Assembly: GCA_038117225.1 (NCBI GenBank)
Contig: JAYOFM010000076.1
Coordinates: 1 to 19,314 of the forward strand
Length of the DNA stretch: 19,314 bases
DNA from: JAYOFM01 sp038117225
Lineage (GTDB): Bacteria > Pseudomonadota > Alphaproteobacteria > Rhodospirillales > Casp-alpha2
Direction of reading: 5' to 3'
The notes beneath the pieces are model-generated. The model saw nothing but the letters and a program-made list of their open reading frames with translations. It was not told where the DNA came from and searched no databases. Of the stretch, positions 7,736 to 15,153 are shown one piece after another (position 1 is the first letter of the stretch; every line of letters starts with the position of its first letter). The translations under genes were made by a program, and so were the position numbers.

Positions 7736-8866
7736 ATGCCCGACGACTCCATCACGATGGGTGAGGTTCAGGGAGAACATTTCCCAGGCCGCTATTGGCA
7801 TGCGCTCGACGATGGTCGAATCCAATGTGATTTGTGCCCGCGATTCTGCAAGCTGCGGGAGGGGCAGCGTGGCCTCTGTTTCGTGCGTGCCCGCCAGGAT
7901 GATCAGGTCGTGTTGACCACGTACGGTCGTTCATCGGGGTTTTGCATCGATCCGATTGAGAAGAAACCTCTCAACCATTTCCTACCGGGCACGTCGGTTC
8001 TCAGTTTCGGGACCGCCGGTTGCAACCTCACGTGCAAGTTCTGCCAGAACTACGATATCTCCAAATCCCGCGAATTCGATAAACTGCAAAGTCAGGCGAC
8101 TCCCGACATGATCGCCGACGCGGCGGCGCAGACTAAATGCCGTTCCGTCGCCTACACCTACAACGATCCCGTAATCTTCCTCGAATATGCCGTCGACGTG
8201 GCCAAGGCGTGTCGCGAACGAGGCATCAAGTCGGTGGCGGTGTCGGCGGGCTATATCTGTCCCGATCCGCGAGCTGAATTTTTCAGTTATATGGATGCCG
8301 CCAACATTGACCTCAAGGCGTTTACCGAGGCGTTCTATAAGGAATTGTGTACGGCCGAACTGCCCCGCGTCCTGGATACGCTGAAATACCTCAAACACGA
8401 TACCGATGTTTGGCTTGAGGTTACCGACCTGCTGATTCCCGGTAAGAACGACTCCGACACTGAAATCAACGAGATGACACGCTGGATCGTCGAGCACCTG
8501 GGCCCCGACGTGCCGATCCATTTTACGGCCTTTCACCCGGACTGGAAGATGATGGACACGCCGCGCACGCCGCCGGAAACCCTGATGCGGGCGCGCCGGA
8601 TCGCCATGGAAAATGGCGTCAACTACGCCTACACCGGCAACATCCACCACAAGGAGACTGGGTCGACATATTGCCCCAATTGTCAGGGCTTGTTGATCGG
8701 TCGCGATTGGCATCTGTTGTCGGATTGGCATGTCACCTGCGAAGGCAACTATTCTGGAAACTGCGATCACTGTGGGCATCCGGTTCCTGGAGTTTTCGAG
8801 AACCGCCCAGGTGATTGGGGACGCAAGCGGGTACCGGTGCGTTTCAAGGCGCCGACGGCCGCGTGA
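7736..8866 (+). CDS. amrS: AmmeMemoRadiSam system radical SAM enzyme
   Basis: A 376-residue radical SAM protein. The [4Fe-4S]-binding motif CNLTCKFC (Cys96, Cys100, Cys103) follows LSFGTAG, as in pyruvate-formate-lyase-activating-enzyme relatives. An N-terminal cysteine cluster (Cys31, Cys34, Cys38, Cys48 in CDLCPRFCKLREGQRGLC) is typical of the AmrS family. The C-terminus has CPNC (313-316), Cys335 and CDHC (343-346), which look like a zinc or iron ribbon. VAYTYNDPVIFLEY, AGYICPD, NIDLKAF and FHPDWKMMDTPRTP are further family hallmarks. The ATG at 7736 has AGAGGGTGG upstream. It is divergent from its predicted partners MEMO and AMMECR1. The reaction catalysed is not known; modification of a protein or small molecule within this system is the usual proposal. 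Confidence 0.95.
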   Translation: MPDDSITMGEVQGEHFPGRYWHALDDGRIQCDLCPRFCKLREGQRGLCFVRARQDDQVVLTTYGRSSGFCIDPIEKKPLNHFLPGTSVLSFGTAGCNLTCKFCQNYDISKSREFDKLQSQATPDMIADAAAQTKCRSVAYTYNDPVIFLEYAVDVAKACRERGIKSVAVSAGYICPDPRAEFFSYMDAANIDLKAFTEAFYKELCTAELPRVLDTLKYLKHDTDVWLEVTDLLIPGKNDSDTEINEMTRWIVEHLGPDVPIHFTAFHPDWKMMDTPRTPPETLMRARRIAMENGVNYAYTGNIHHKETGSTYCPNCQGLLIGRDWHLLSDWHVTCEGNYSGNCDHCGHPVPGVFENRPGDWGRKRVPVRFKAPTAA

Positions 8867-8926
8867 CATACGCGGGGTGACCTGTTAAACGCGCGACCGA
8901 TCCCGCTACAAATTCCGGCGATACCG

Positions 8927-9937
8927 ATGCACGCAAAGAAATGGATAGCGGTGGGGCTCAAGATCGTGGTCTCCGCCGCTCTGATTTGGTGGCTGCTGTC
9001 CAACATCGACGTGGGCACGGCGATGGATCACATGCGTACAGCGGCGCCTGGAATTGTTGCCGCGTCGCTGTTGGTTCTGGTTTTGCAGGTCGCTCTTGGC
9101 GGGCTTCGATGGGGTGCCGTCTTGACCGCAATGGGGGCTCCTCTCCGTTTCGCGACGGTTACGCAGTTGTTCTATATTGGCGCCTTCTTCAACCAGACCC
9201 TGCCGTCTTCCGTCGGCGGCGATGCGGTGCGCATGTATATGGCCCATCGGGAAGGGTTGCGAGCACGACATGCCATTGCCAGCGTCATGCTGGAGCGTCT
9301 GGTCACGGTGGTGGCACTCGTCGTTTTGGTCCTGGCCGTACAACCCTGGTTCATCGTCAAACTGGACGATGCCGCGCGCATGCTTGTCGGCTCATCGATT
9401 ACATTTCTCGCGATTGGAACCGTGGCTGGTCTCGTATTCTTGGTGATGCTTGACCGGTTGCCGCAGCGCGTCGCGCGCTGGAAAATCGGGCAAGCCGTAA
9501 TCGGACTTGGCGGTGATGCGCGCCGGGTCTTCCTCAGCCCGCGCAATGGCGCTATCTGCATGGCCTACGGTATCGCCACGCATCTGAACATCGGTTGCTT
9601 CATTTATCTGCTGGCCATGAGCATGGATATAGAGGTCAGTTTGTTGGACTGCCTCGTGTTGACGCCGCCGGTCATGCTGGTCACCACATTACCGATCTCA
9701 ATCGCCGGCTGGGGGGTGCGTGAACTAGCCATGGTGCAGGCTTTCGGACTCGTTGGCGTGTTGCCCGAAGCGGCGACCGCCATGTCCATCATGATGGGGT
9801 TCGTGACGCTGGCTTTCGCGTTACCGGGCGGATTGGTTTGGTTGGCGTCTCGTGGCGGTGACACCCACGCGGACGAGGCGGCCGAAGCGTTCGCGGCGCA
9901 AGGCAGTGACGACGATGGTCGGGGATCCGCCAACTAG
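8927..9937 (+). CDS. Flippase-like integral membrane protein, LPG-synthase-TM (UPF0104/YbhN) family
   Basis: A 336-residue membrane protein with about eight hydrophobic segments, starting with MHAKKWIAVGLKIVVSAALIWWLL. Family signatures are LGGLRWGAVL, FYIGAFFNQTLPSSVGGDAVRMYMAHREG (about residues 83-111), SVMLERLVTVVALV and the C-terminal SIAGWGVRELAMVQAFGLVG. Members of this family (the membrane part of MprF, YbhN, AglD) are thought to move or modify lipids or lipid-linked sugars; the substrate here cannot be inferred. No aminoacyl-transferase domain is attached. It starts 60 bp after amrS with no clear terminator between them, so co-transcription is possible. The ribosome site is weak. A strong stem-loop begins at its stop codon. 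Confidence 0.85.
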   Translation: MHAKKWIAVGLKIVVSAALIWWLLSNIDVGTAMDHMRTAAPGIVAASLLVLVLQVALGGLRWGAVLTAMGAPLRFATVTQLFYIGAFFNQTLPSSVGGDAVRMYMAHREGLRARHAIASVMLERLVTVVALVVLVLAVQPWFIVKLDDAARMLVGSSITFLAIGTVAGLVFLVMLDRLPQRVARWKIGQAVIGLGGDARRVFLSPRNGAICMAYGIATHLNIGCFIYLLAMSMDIEVSLLDCLVLTPPVMLVTTLPISIAGWGVRELAMVQAFGLVGVLPEAATAMSIMMGFVTLAFALPGGLVWLASRGGDTHADEAAEAFAAQGSDDDGRGSAN

Positions 9938-9965
9938 CGGAAAAAATCTGTTCGATTTTTTCCGC
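9937..9965. terminator. Perfect 12-bp stem-loop at the end of the flippase-like gene
   Basis: GCGGAAAAAATC (9937-9948) and GATTTTTTCCGC (9954-9965) are perfect reverse complements separated by a 5-nt loop, TGTTC. The left arm begins on the last base of the TAG stop. The U6 run lies inside the 3' arm, not after it, and GAGGCC follows, so this is not a textbook intrinsic terminator. It may end or process transcripts between the flippase-like gene and pepA, or protect the upstream 3' end. The structure is seen directly; the function is inferred. Confidence 0.55.
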
Positions 9966-10050
9966 GAGGCCTTCCCTTTGCCAGCGGCTCGTATACATTT
10001 CCACGGTATCCATCCCGACTACCCTATCCGCAGCCTCCAGGGGAAGAATC

Positions 10051-11547
10051 ATGAAATTCACGTTCGCCAATCCGACGCTACCGAGTGGTGGTGTTGTCGT
10101 CGCTTTCGCGCTTGAGGGTTCCAAATTAACAGCGAGTGCCAAGGCGCTTGACGCGGCCAACGGCCGCGCCATTTCGCGTGCCGTTAAGGTGAGCCGTTTC
10201 GAGGGCAAGAAGGGCCAGCACCTGACGCTATTGTCGCCGGGAAATGGGGCTCTTGACCGAGTGGTGCTGATCGGCCTCGGCATGGCGAAGGATGTCGATA
10301 CGGGGCGTATGCAGGATGCCGGTGGTGCCGCTTATGCAGCACTAGGTACGGTTGCCGAGCGCGCCGACGTGTTGGTCGATGCGGTGACCAAACGTGGGCT
10401 GGCTGCCGCCGACGCGGCGGCGGCATTCGCCTATGGCATGCAACTGCGTTCCTACCGGTTCGACAAGTATCGGACTCGCGAGAAGCCGGAACAAAAACCG
10501 ACCTTACGCGCCGCGCGGCTTTGCTGTGAGGACGCGGCGCGGGCGCGCCGCCTCTACAAGACCGAGGGACAGCTGGCCGATGGCGTGTTTTTGACCCGTG
10601 ATTTGGTGTCCGAACCACCAAACGTTCTTTACCCAGTGGAATTCGCCCGCCGTGCGCGAGCGGAACTGCGTAAGCTGGGTGTCAAGGTCACGGTAATGGG
10701 CGAGAGCCAGTTGGAGAAGCTCGGTATGGGCGCGCTGCTCGGCGTTGGCCAGGGAAGTGTCCGCCAAAGCCAGGTTGTTATCATGGAGTGGAACGGCGCG
10801 CCGCGTGCCAGCGCGAAGCCGATCGCCTTTATCGGTAAGGGCGTGTGTTTCGATACCGGCGGCATTTCCATAAAACCGGCTGCCGGCATGGAAGACATGA
10901 AGTGGGACATGGGCGGCGCTGGCGTCGTCACCGGACTGATGAAAGCGCTCGCCGGCCGCAAGGCCAAGGTCAATGTCATCGGCGCCATTGGTCTGGTCGA
11001 AAACATGCCTGGCGGCAACGCCCAGAGGCCGAGCGATATTGTTACCTCCATGTCAGGGCAGACCATCGAGGTCTTGAATACAGATGCCGAGGGCCGGTTG
11101 GTGCTGGCCGATGTGCTGCATTACGTCAACGATCGATTCAAGCCTGAGTTCATGGTCGACCTGGCGACCCTGACAGGCGCCATTATCATCAGCCTTGGTG
11201 ACCAGCACGCCGGTCTATTTTCCAACAACGATGAATTGTCGGAGCGCCTACACGCCGCCGGCAATGCGGTCGGTGAGAAAGTCTGGCGCCTGCCGTTGGC
11301 GGCCGAGTACGACAAGATGATCGATTGCGATGTCGCCGATATGAAAAATATCGGCGGTCGCGGCGCTGGTTCGATCACGGCGGCCCAGTTCCTGCAGCGC
11401 TTTGTCGGCGACACGCCGTGGGCGCATCTGGATATCGCTGGCGTGACCTGGTCAAAAACTGATTCGCCGTTGGTGCCGAAGGGCGGAACCGGGTTCGGTG
11501 TTCGATTGCTGGAACGCTTGGTCGCCGACCACTACGAAGGTAAGTGA
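10051..11547 (+). CDS. pepA: Leucyl aminopeptidase PepA (M17, cytosol aminopeptidase)
   Basis: Hexameric two-metal aminopeptidase that removes N-terminal Leu and other residues from peptides in the cytoplasm. Its 498 residues match the usual length. The N-terminal macrodomain-like part (1 to about 165) is divergent. The catalytic domain shows IGKGVCFDTGGISIKP (261-276, Lys263, Asp268, Lys275), MKWDMGGAG (Asp286) and the family signature NTDAEGRL at 343-350 (Asp345, Glu347, Arg349). These equal E. coli PepA K270, D275, K282, D293, D352, E354 and R356 with a constant offset of seven. The ATG has GGGGAAG just upstream. The PAS-domain gene and holC follow on the same strand, and the pepA-holC neighbourhood is widespread in proteobacteria. 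Confidence 0.98.
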   Translation: MKFTFANPTLPSGGVVVAFALEGSKLTASAKALDAANGRAISRAVKVSRFEGKKGQHLTLLSPGNGALDRVVLIGLGMAKDVDTGRMQDAGGAAYAALGTVAERADVLVDAVTKRGLAAADAAAAFAYGMQLRSYRFDKYRTREKPEQKPTLRAARLCCEDAARARRLYKTEGQLADGVFLTRDLVSEPPNVLYPVEFARRARAELRKLGVKVTVMGESQLEKLGMGALLGVGQGSVRQSQVVIMEWNGAPRASAKPIAFIGKGVCFDTGGISIKPAAGMEDMKWDMGGAGVVTGLMKALAGRKAKVNVIGAIGLVENMPGGNAQRPSDIVTSMSGQTIEVLNTDAEGRLVLADVLHYVNDRFKPEFMVDLATLTGAIIISLGDQHAGLFSNNDELSERLHAAGNAVGEKVWRLPLAAEYDKMIDCDVADMKNIGGRGAGSITAAQFLQRFVGDTPWAHLDIAGVTWSKTDSPLVPKGGTGFGVRLLERLVADHYEGK

Positions 11548-11549
11548 CG

Positions 11550-11565
11550 CCCGCGCGACCGCGGG
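11550..11565 (+). repeat. Small GC-rich inverted repeat just after pepA
   Basis: CCCGCG (11550-11555) and CGCGGG (11560-11565) are perfect reverse complements around a CGAC loop, two bases after the pepA stop codon. There is no U-tract behind it, so it is not a convincing terminator. It could act as a weak attenuator between pepA and the PAS-holC pair, or stabilise the pepA message end. A 6-bp repeat can also occur by chance in DNA of this composition. Confidence 0.35.
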
Positions 11566-11591
11566 AGAGGTGAGCGCGAAGGGCCGAATTG

Positions 11592-12140
11592 ATGACCCAC
11601 GGCGAGTTGATAGTCGAGGCGGCGGATGACCGCTGGGTGTCGGCGGAAATGCGCGCCGCGCGGGACCGCTGGAAACATTTGGCGGGTGATCGCTTGGCGC
11701 CGGCCTGGGGCGAGTTCGCATTGGCCGATCTGCCGACCCGCATCCTGCCATGGAGTGTCGTGGTCAATGTGATTCCTGGCGATGGCGGCGCGGATTTTAT
11801 CTATCGGTACTGGGGCGGTGAGCGGATTCGCTTGCTCGGTCAGGATATGACGGGCAAGCCGGTTCGTGAGCTTCCGGTCATGCCGGCGACCGTTTACCAG
11901 CAATACATGGAAGTTCTACAACAGCGGCGCCCGCTCTATTTCAGTCACGAACGCCAGGTGGAAGGCGGTTTGCGGCCGTGTTTCGAGTCGCTGCGTCTAC
12001 CATTGTCGAGCGACGGCGAGACCATCGATATGATTTACGCGGTGACTCGTTTTACCGAGATGACGGCCGGCCATTATGATGTCTTCGGTAATCAGGGGCC
12101 CCTTGTCGGCAATGAAATTGGCGGTATCGACGGACGATGA
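11592..12140 (+). CDS. PAS-domain protein of the PAS_5 family
   Basis: A 182-residue soluble protein resembling the small stand-alone PAS_5 proteins common in alphaproteobacteria, whose function is not established. Recognisable parts are RDRWKHLAGDRLAPAWGEF near the N-terminus, LPWSVVVNVIPGDGGADFIYRYWGGERIRLLGQDMTGK in the middle and SLRLPLSSDGETIDMIYAVTRF near the end. There is no output domain, no transmembrane segment and no DNA-binding motif. I chose ATG 11592, which has GAAGGG about 8 nt upstream; a TTG directly before it is less likely. Its stop overlaps the holC ATG by four bases (ATGA). It therefore sits between pepA and holC, which are often direct neighbours. Confidence 0.82.
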   Translation: MTHGELIVEAADDRWVSAEMRAARDRWKHLAGDRLAPAWGEFALADLPTRILPWSVVVNVIPGDGGADFIYRYWGGERIRLLGQDMTGKPVRELPVMPATVYQQYMEVLQQRRPLYFSHERQVEGGLRPCFESLRLPLSSDGETIDMIYAVTRFTEMTAGHYDVFGNQGPLVGNEIGGIDGR

Positions 12141-12586
12141 CCGACATCGCGTTTTATCATCTGGAACGATCGGCGTTGCAGGACGTGTTACCCAAGTTGT
12201 TGGAGAAAACCCTCGCCGCTGGAAAGCGGGCGCTGGTACTGGCCTCGTCCGAGGTCCGTGTCGAGAGCCTGAATGGAGCACTCTGGAGTTATGACCCCGC
12301 GTCCTGGTTGCCGCATGGATCGGCGCGCGATGGCGCCGCCGCGGAACAGCCGGTATGGCTCGCCGTGGATGGCGTTAACGCCAATGACGCGGAATACCTG
12401 TTCCTAACCGATGGCGCGACGCTCGCCGAGCTTGCGCCGTTCGAGCGCTGCTTCGTGTTATTTGATGGAACCGATGCCGTCGCGCTGGACGCCGCGCGGG
12501 CGCAATGGCGCCAGTACAAGGACCTGGGTCATGCGCGGACCTATTGGCAACAATCGGCGCGCGGCGGTTGGGAAAAGAACACCTGA
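12137..12586 (+). CDS. holC: DNA polymerase III subunit chi
   Basis: Accessory subunit of the replicative clamp-loader assembly that links it to single-strand-binding protein. The 149 residues match the family: N-terminal IAFYHLERSALQDVLPKLLEKTL, then GKRALVLASSEVRVESLNGALWSYDPASWLPHG, WLAVDGVNANDAEYLFLTDG and a C-terminal RAQWRQYKDLGHARTYWQQ. The ATG overlaps the stop of the PAS gene (ATGA), suggesting coupled translation. It ends 22 bp before the convergent histidine kinase stop. No holD-like psi partner is seen here; psi is usually not recognisable in alphaproteobacteria, so chi may act mainly through SSB and the gamma/tau subunit. Confidence 0.93.
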   Translation: MTDIAFYHLERSALQDVLPKLLEKTLAAGKRALVLASSEVRVESLNGALWSYDPASWLPHGSARDGAAAEQPVWLAVDGVNANDAEYLFLTDGATLAELAPFERCFVLFDGTDAVALDAARAQWRQYKDLGHARTYWQQSARGGWEKNT

Positions 12587-12608
12587 TGTCTGGCGTTGGG
12601 CACTGAAC

Positions 12609-14054
12609 CTAGTCCGCCGGCCCCGTACCGGCGGCAAGTTCCGGTACGATGACACGGTCCTGCGGGAATGTGATCGTCACCGTCGTTCCCCTGCCGACCT
12701 CGCTTTCGATGGCGAGGCTTCCCTGGTGCAGATCGACCAGCCGCTGTGACAGATGCAGCCCGAGGCCGGTTCCCTCGTACTTGCGGGTCAACGTTTCCTC
12801 GGCGCGCATGAAGGGGGCCATGACGATCTTCAACTGGTCTTCCGGAATACCAATTCCGGTATCGGCGACGGCGATCATCATTTCTCCGCTGGGCGTGATG
12901 GCGGCGCTGACAGTGACCCAACCGCCGACATTAGTAAATTTGACCGCGTTGGAGACCAGATTAATCAAAATTTGGCGAACACGAACCGCGTCACCAAACA
13001 GGTAGGGAAGGTTGTCAGGCAGTTCCACTTCCAGCGTTACATTGGCTTTCAGGGCGACTTCGCGGAACAAACGCTCGGACGATCTGATCAATTGATCGAT
13101 CGCGATGTTCTGGTCATCGATCACCATGGCGCCGGCCTCGATCCGCGAAATGTCGAGCAGGTCATTGATGATCAACAGCAGGTGCCGCGCGGCATCGTTG
13201 ATATCTTCAATATATTCGTTGTAGCGCGGGTCGCCGAGCGGGCCGAAATGCTTGGCCTTCATGACGTCGGAAAGGCCGATGACCGCGTTCAGCGGCGTTC
13301 GCAGTTCGTGGCTGATATTGGCGAGAATTTGGTTCTTCGTCCGGCTGGCGCTCTCGGCCTCTTCCTTCGCCGCCTGCAACGATTGCTCGGTAAGGATTCG
13401 GTCGGTGACGTCGGTGAAGACCGAGACCGATCCGCCGTCCGCCATGGGAAGTCTCTCCACCTTAAGGATACGGCCATCCAGGCGGCGTCGAATTTCATGC
13501 GTCCGCTCACCACGTTCAAAGTAGTGGTGGGTGCGATCACGGATGACGGTTTCAAGATCACCGGTGCCGAATAGGCCGGTTTCGGCAAGATAGCGGATCA
13601 ACTCCTGGGCCGGTCGGCCGCGCTTCACCATCTCGCGCCGGTGTTGCGCCATCTCGATATACTTCTCGTTCCATGCCGCGAGCCGCAAATTCTTGTCGTA
13701 GACGCAGATTCCCTGATTGATGGTTTCCAATGTGGTTCGCAGGATGCGGCTTTCCCGTTCCAATTCCTGGGTCAGTGCTTCCCGGCGTTTTAGACCCACG
13801 GACAGCAGCGCCGTCGTGACCACCAACGCCAATCCGGCGAAGATCACCGAAGTGACGACGTACTCCCAGCGTTCTTCATTGGACTCCACTTCATAGCCGT
13901 CGAACAGCGCGCCCATAACCCAAGCCTCTGTAAGGAACTCCCAGGAGATTGAGAGCACCGCGACTCCGGCGAGCACACCCATGGCGAGGAGCAGCATGCG
14001 GTCACGCCAGAAGGAGGACCAGCGGTCGATAATCTCTCTCGTTGTTCTGGCCAC
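12609..14054 (-). CDS. Membrane-anchored PAS sensor histidine kinase
   Basis: A 481-residue two-component sensor. Two hydrophobic segments at about residues 20-38 and 66-87 frame a short extracytoplasmic stretch of some 28 residues, too small for a classic sensor domain. A PAS domain follows (about 103-222; TLETINQGICVYDKNLRLAAWNEKYIEM is PAS_7-like). The dimerisation helix is ISHELRTPLNAVIGLSDVM with His249. The ATPase domain has INLVSNAVKFT (N box, 364-374), DTGIGIP (398-404) and YEGTGLGLHLSQ (426-437). There is no receiver domain and no response regulator within the window, so it is an orphan here. The GTG start at 14054 is supported by AAAGGAAA upstream. It is convergent with holC and divergent from the cyclase cassette, with 68 bp between the starts. 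Confidence 0.93.
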   Translation of the reverse strand: MARTTREIIDRWSSFWRDRMLLLAMGVLAGVAVLSISWEFLTEAWVMGALFDGYEVESNEERWEYVVTSVIFAGLALVVTTALLSVGLKRREALTQELERESRILRTTLETINQGICVYDKNLRLAAWNEKYIEMAQHRREMVKRGRPAQELIRYLAETGLFGTGDLETVIRDRTHHYFERGERTHEIRRRLDGRILKVERLPMADGGSVSVFTDVTDRILTEQSLQAAKEEAESASRTKNQILANISHELRTPLNAVIGLSDVMKAKHFGPLGDPRYNEYIEDINDAARHLLLIINDLLDISRIEAGAMVIDDQNIAIDQLIRSSERLFREVALKANVTLEVELPDNLPYLFGDAVRVRQILINLVSNAVKFTNVGGWVTVSAAITPSGEMMIAVADTGIGIPEDQLKIVMAPFMRAEETLTRKYEGTGLGLHLSQRLVDLHQGSLAIESEVGRGTTVTITFPQDRVIVPELAAGTGPAD

Positions 14055-14122
14055 TCGGCGGTTTCCTTTTGACGCCTCATCGCGGACGATGTTACGCGAA
14101 CGCTGGAATTGGGGAGGTAATC
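14055..14122. promoter_or_regulatory. Divergent region between histidine kinase and cyclase cassette
   Basis: These 68 bp carry the upstream sequences of both divergent transcripts. A TTGACG (14069-14074, plus strand) resembles a -35 box, but the hexamer 17 bp downstream (TTACGC) is a poor -10. GGGGAGG at 14111-14117 is a strong ribosome site 5 nt before the cyclase ATG and fixes that start. TTTCC at 14062-14066, read on the minus strand, gives the ribosome site of the kinase. I see no clear operator. Confidence 0.3.
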
Positions 14123-15145
14123 ATGAACGAACGCTGGCGGCAACGACCGGAAGGATCAACCTGGGGCGATTGGGGTGACGATGATCAACGCGGCCGAATG
14201 AATTTGGTCACGCCCGAACGACGCCTCGCGGCCGTGGCCGAGGTTCGCGACGGTTTATGCTTCTGTCTTTCCATGCCACTCGATTTGCCGGGCGGTACCA
14301 GCGTCAATCCGAAACGCCATCCGCCCCGTTTTGGCAAGGTTTATCAGCCGCCTGGCGGACGGCTCTATTACAATTACGATTGGAGCGTCGACCAAGCCGA
14401 CAACATGGACATTTCTTCCGATGAATGCGTCACCCTGTACAGCCAATATTCGACTCAGTGGGACAGCTTCGCCCACGTGGGCAGCCGTTTCGACGCTGAT
14501 GGCGACGGCGAGGCCGAAGCGCTCTACTACAACGGTTATCGCGCCCACGATGATGTGCGCGGACCTGACGTCGAGGGCGGCATGGGGGCGCGCGCCCTGG
14601 GCGTCGAGAACATGGCCGGCGGCGGCATGCAGGGGCGCGGCGTGCTGGTCGATCTGGTGCCGCACTTCGGCACCGACCGTACCGTGGTTGGTTATGACCA
14701 GCTGATGAGTGTGCTGGACAAGGACCACATCATTATCGAGGAGGGGGATTTCTTCCTCTTCCACACCGGCTGGGACGATCTGATCATACAGATGGCGGGG
14801 CAACCGGATGCGGCGAAACTGCATGCCTCCGGCGCAGTACTGAATGGCTTTGATGACCGTTTGCTGCAATGGATCACCGATAGCGGCGTCGTCGCGTTGA
14901 TTTCGGACAACATGGCCATCGAGGACTCGCATGGCTTCGGCGATACCCAGGGGGGCTGCTCGCGGCTGCCCATCCATCGCCATTGCCTGTTCCGGCTGGG
15001 GGTACACTTGGGCGAACTCTGGCACTTGTCTGAACTGGCGGCGGCATTGCGCGAACGCGGCCGCTCGCGTTTCTTGCTGACGGCGCCACCGTTGCGCCTG
15101 CCGGGGGCCGTCGGCTCACCGGCGACGCCGATCGCTACTATCTAG
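14123..15145 (+). CDS. Cyclase family protein (kynurenine formamidase-like metal hydrolase)
   Basis: A 340-residue member of the cyclase/KynB superfamily, metal-dependent hydrolases of amides, lactones or similar bonds. Visible hallmarks are WGDWGDDDQRGRMNLVTPE near the N-terminus, LYSQYSTQWDSFAHVGSRFDADGD (about 105-128; a variant of the HxGTHxD metal motif with His118 and Asp124), ARALGVENMAGGGMQGRGVLVDLV (157-179), FLFHTGWDD and the C-terminal PIHRHCLFRLGVHLGELWHLSEL (284-306). It is longer than true KynB (about 210 residues), so kynurenine formamide is not assumed as substrate. It is the first gene of a three-gene cassette. Its TAG stop is embedded in the TAGGAG ribosome site of the next gene. 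Confidence 0.88.
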   Translation: MNERWRQRPEGSTWGDWGDDDQRGRMNLVTPERRLAAVAEVRDGLCFCLSMPLDLPGGTSVNPKRHPPRFGKVYQPPGGRLYYNYDWSVDQADNMDISSDECVTLYSQYSTQWDSFAHVGSRFDADGDGEAEALYYNGYRAHDDVRGPDVEGGMGARALGVENMAGGGMQGRGVLVDLVPHFGTDRTVVGYDQLMSVLDKDHIIIEEGDFFLFHTGWDDLIIQMAGQPDAAKLHASGAVLNGFDDRLLQWITDSGVVALISDNMAIEDSHGFGDTQGGCSRLPIHRHCLFRLGVHLGELWHLSELAAALRERGRSRFLLTAPPLRLPGAVGSPATPIATI

Positions 15146-15153
15146 GAGCCATC

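Noticed and set aside
7982..8869. Long open frame (295 codons) on the minus strand opposite the radical SAM gene
   Set aside because: It is exactly antisense to a gene with full family motifs. Its product has no recognisable domain and is rich in Arg, Gly and Val. Such antisense frames are common in high-GC coding DNA.
12587..12608. Terminator between convergent holC and kinase genes
   Set aside because: The 22-bp gap shows no inverted repeat of useful length and no T-tract on either strand.
12753..13574. 273-codon plus-strand frame opposite the histidine kinase
   Set aside because: Antisense to kinase catalytic boxes that are clearly coding, and no ribosome site or homology was recognised.
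14255..15025. 256-codon minus-strand frame opposite the cyclase gene
   Set aside because: Mirrors the codon bias of the real gene, has no domain signature, and the cyclase has a strong ribosome site and conserved motifs.
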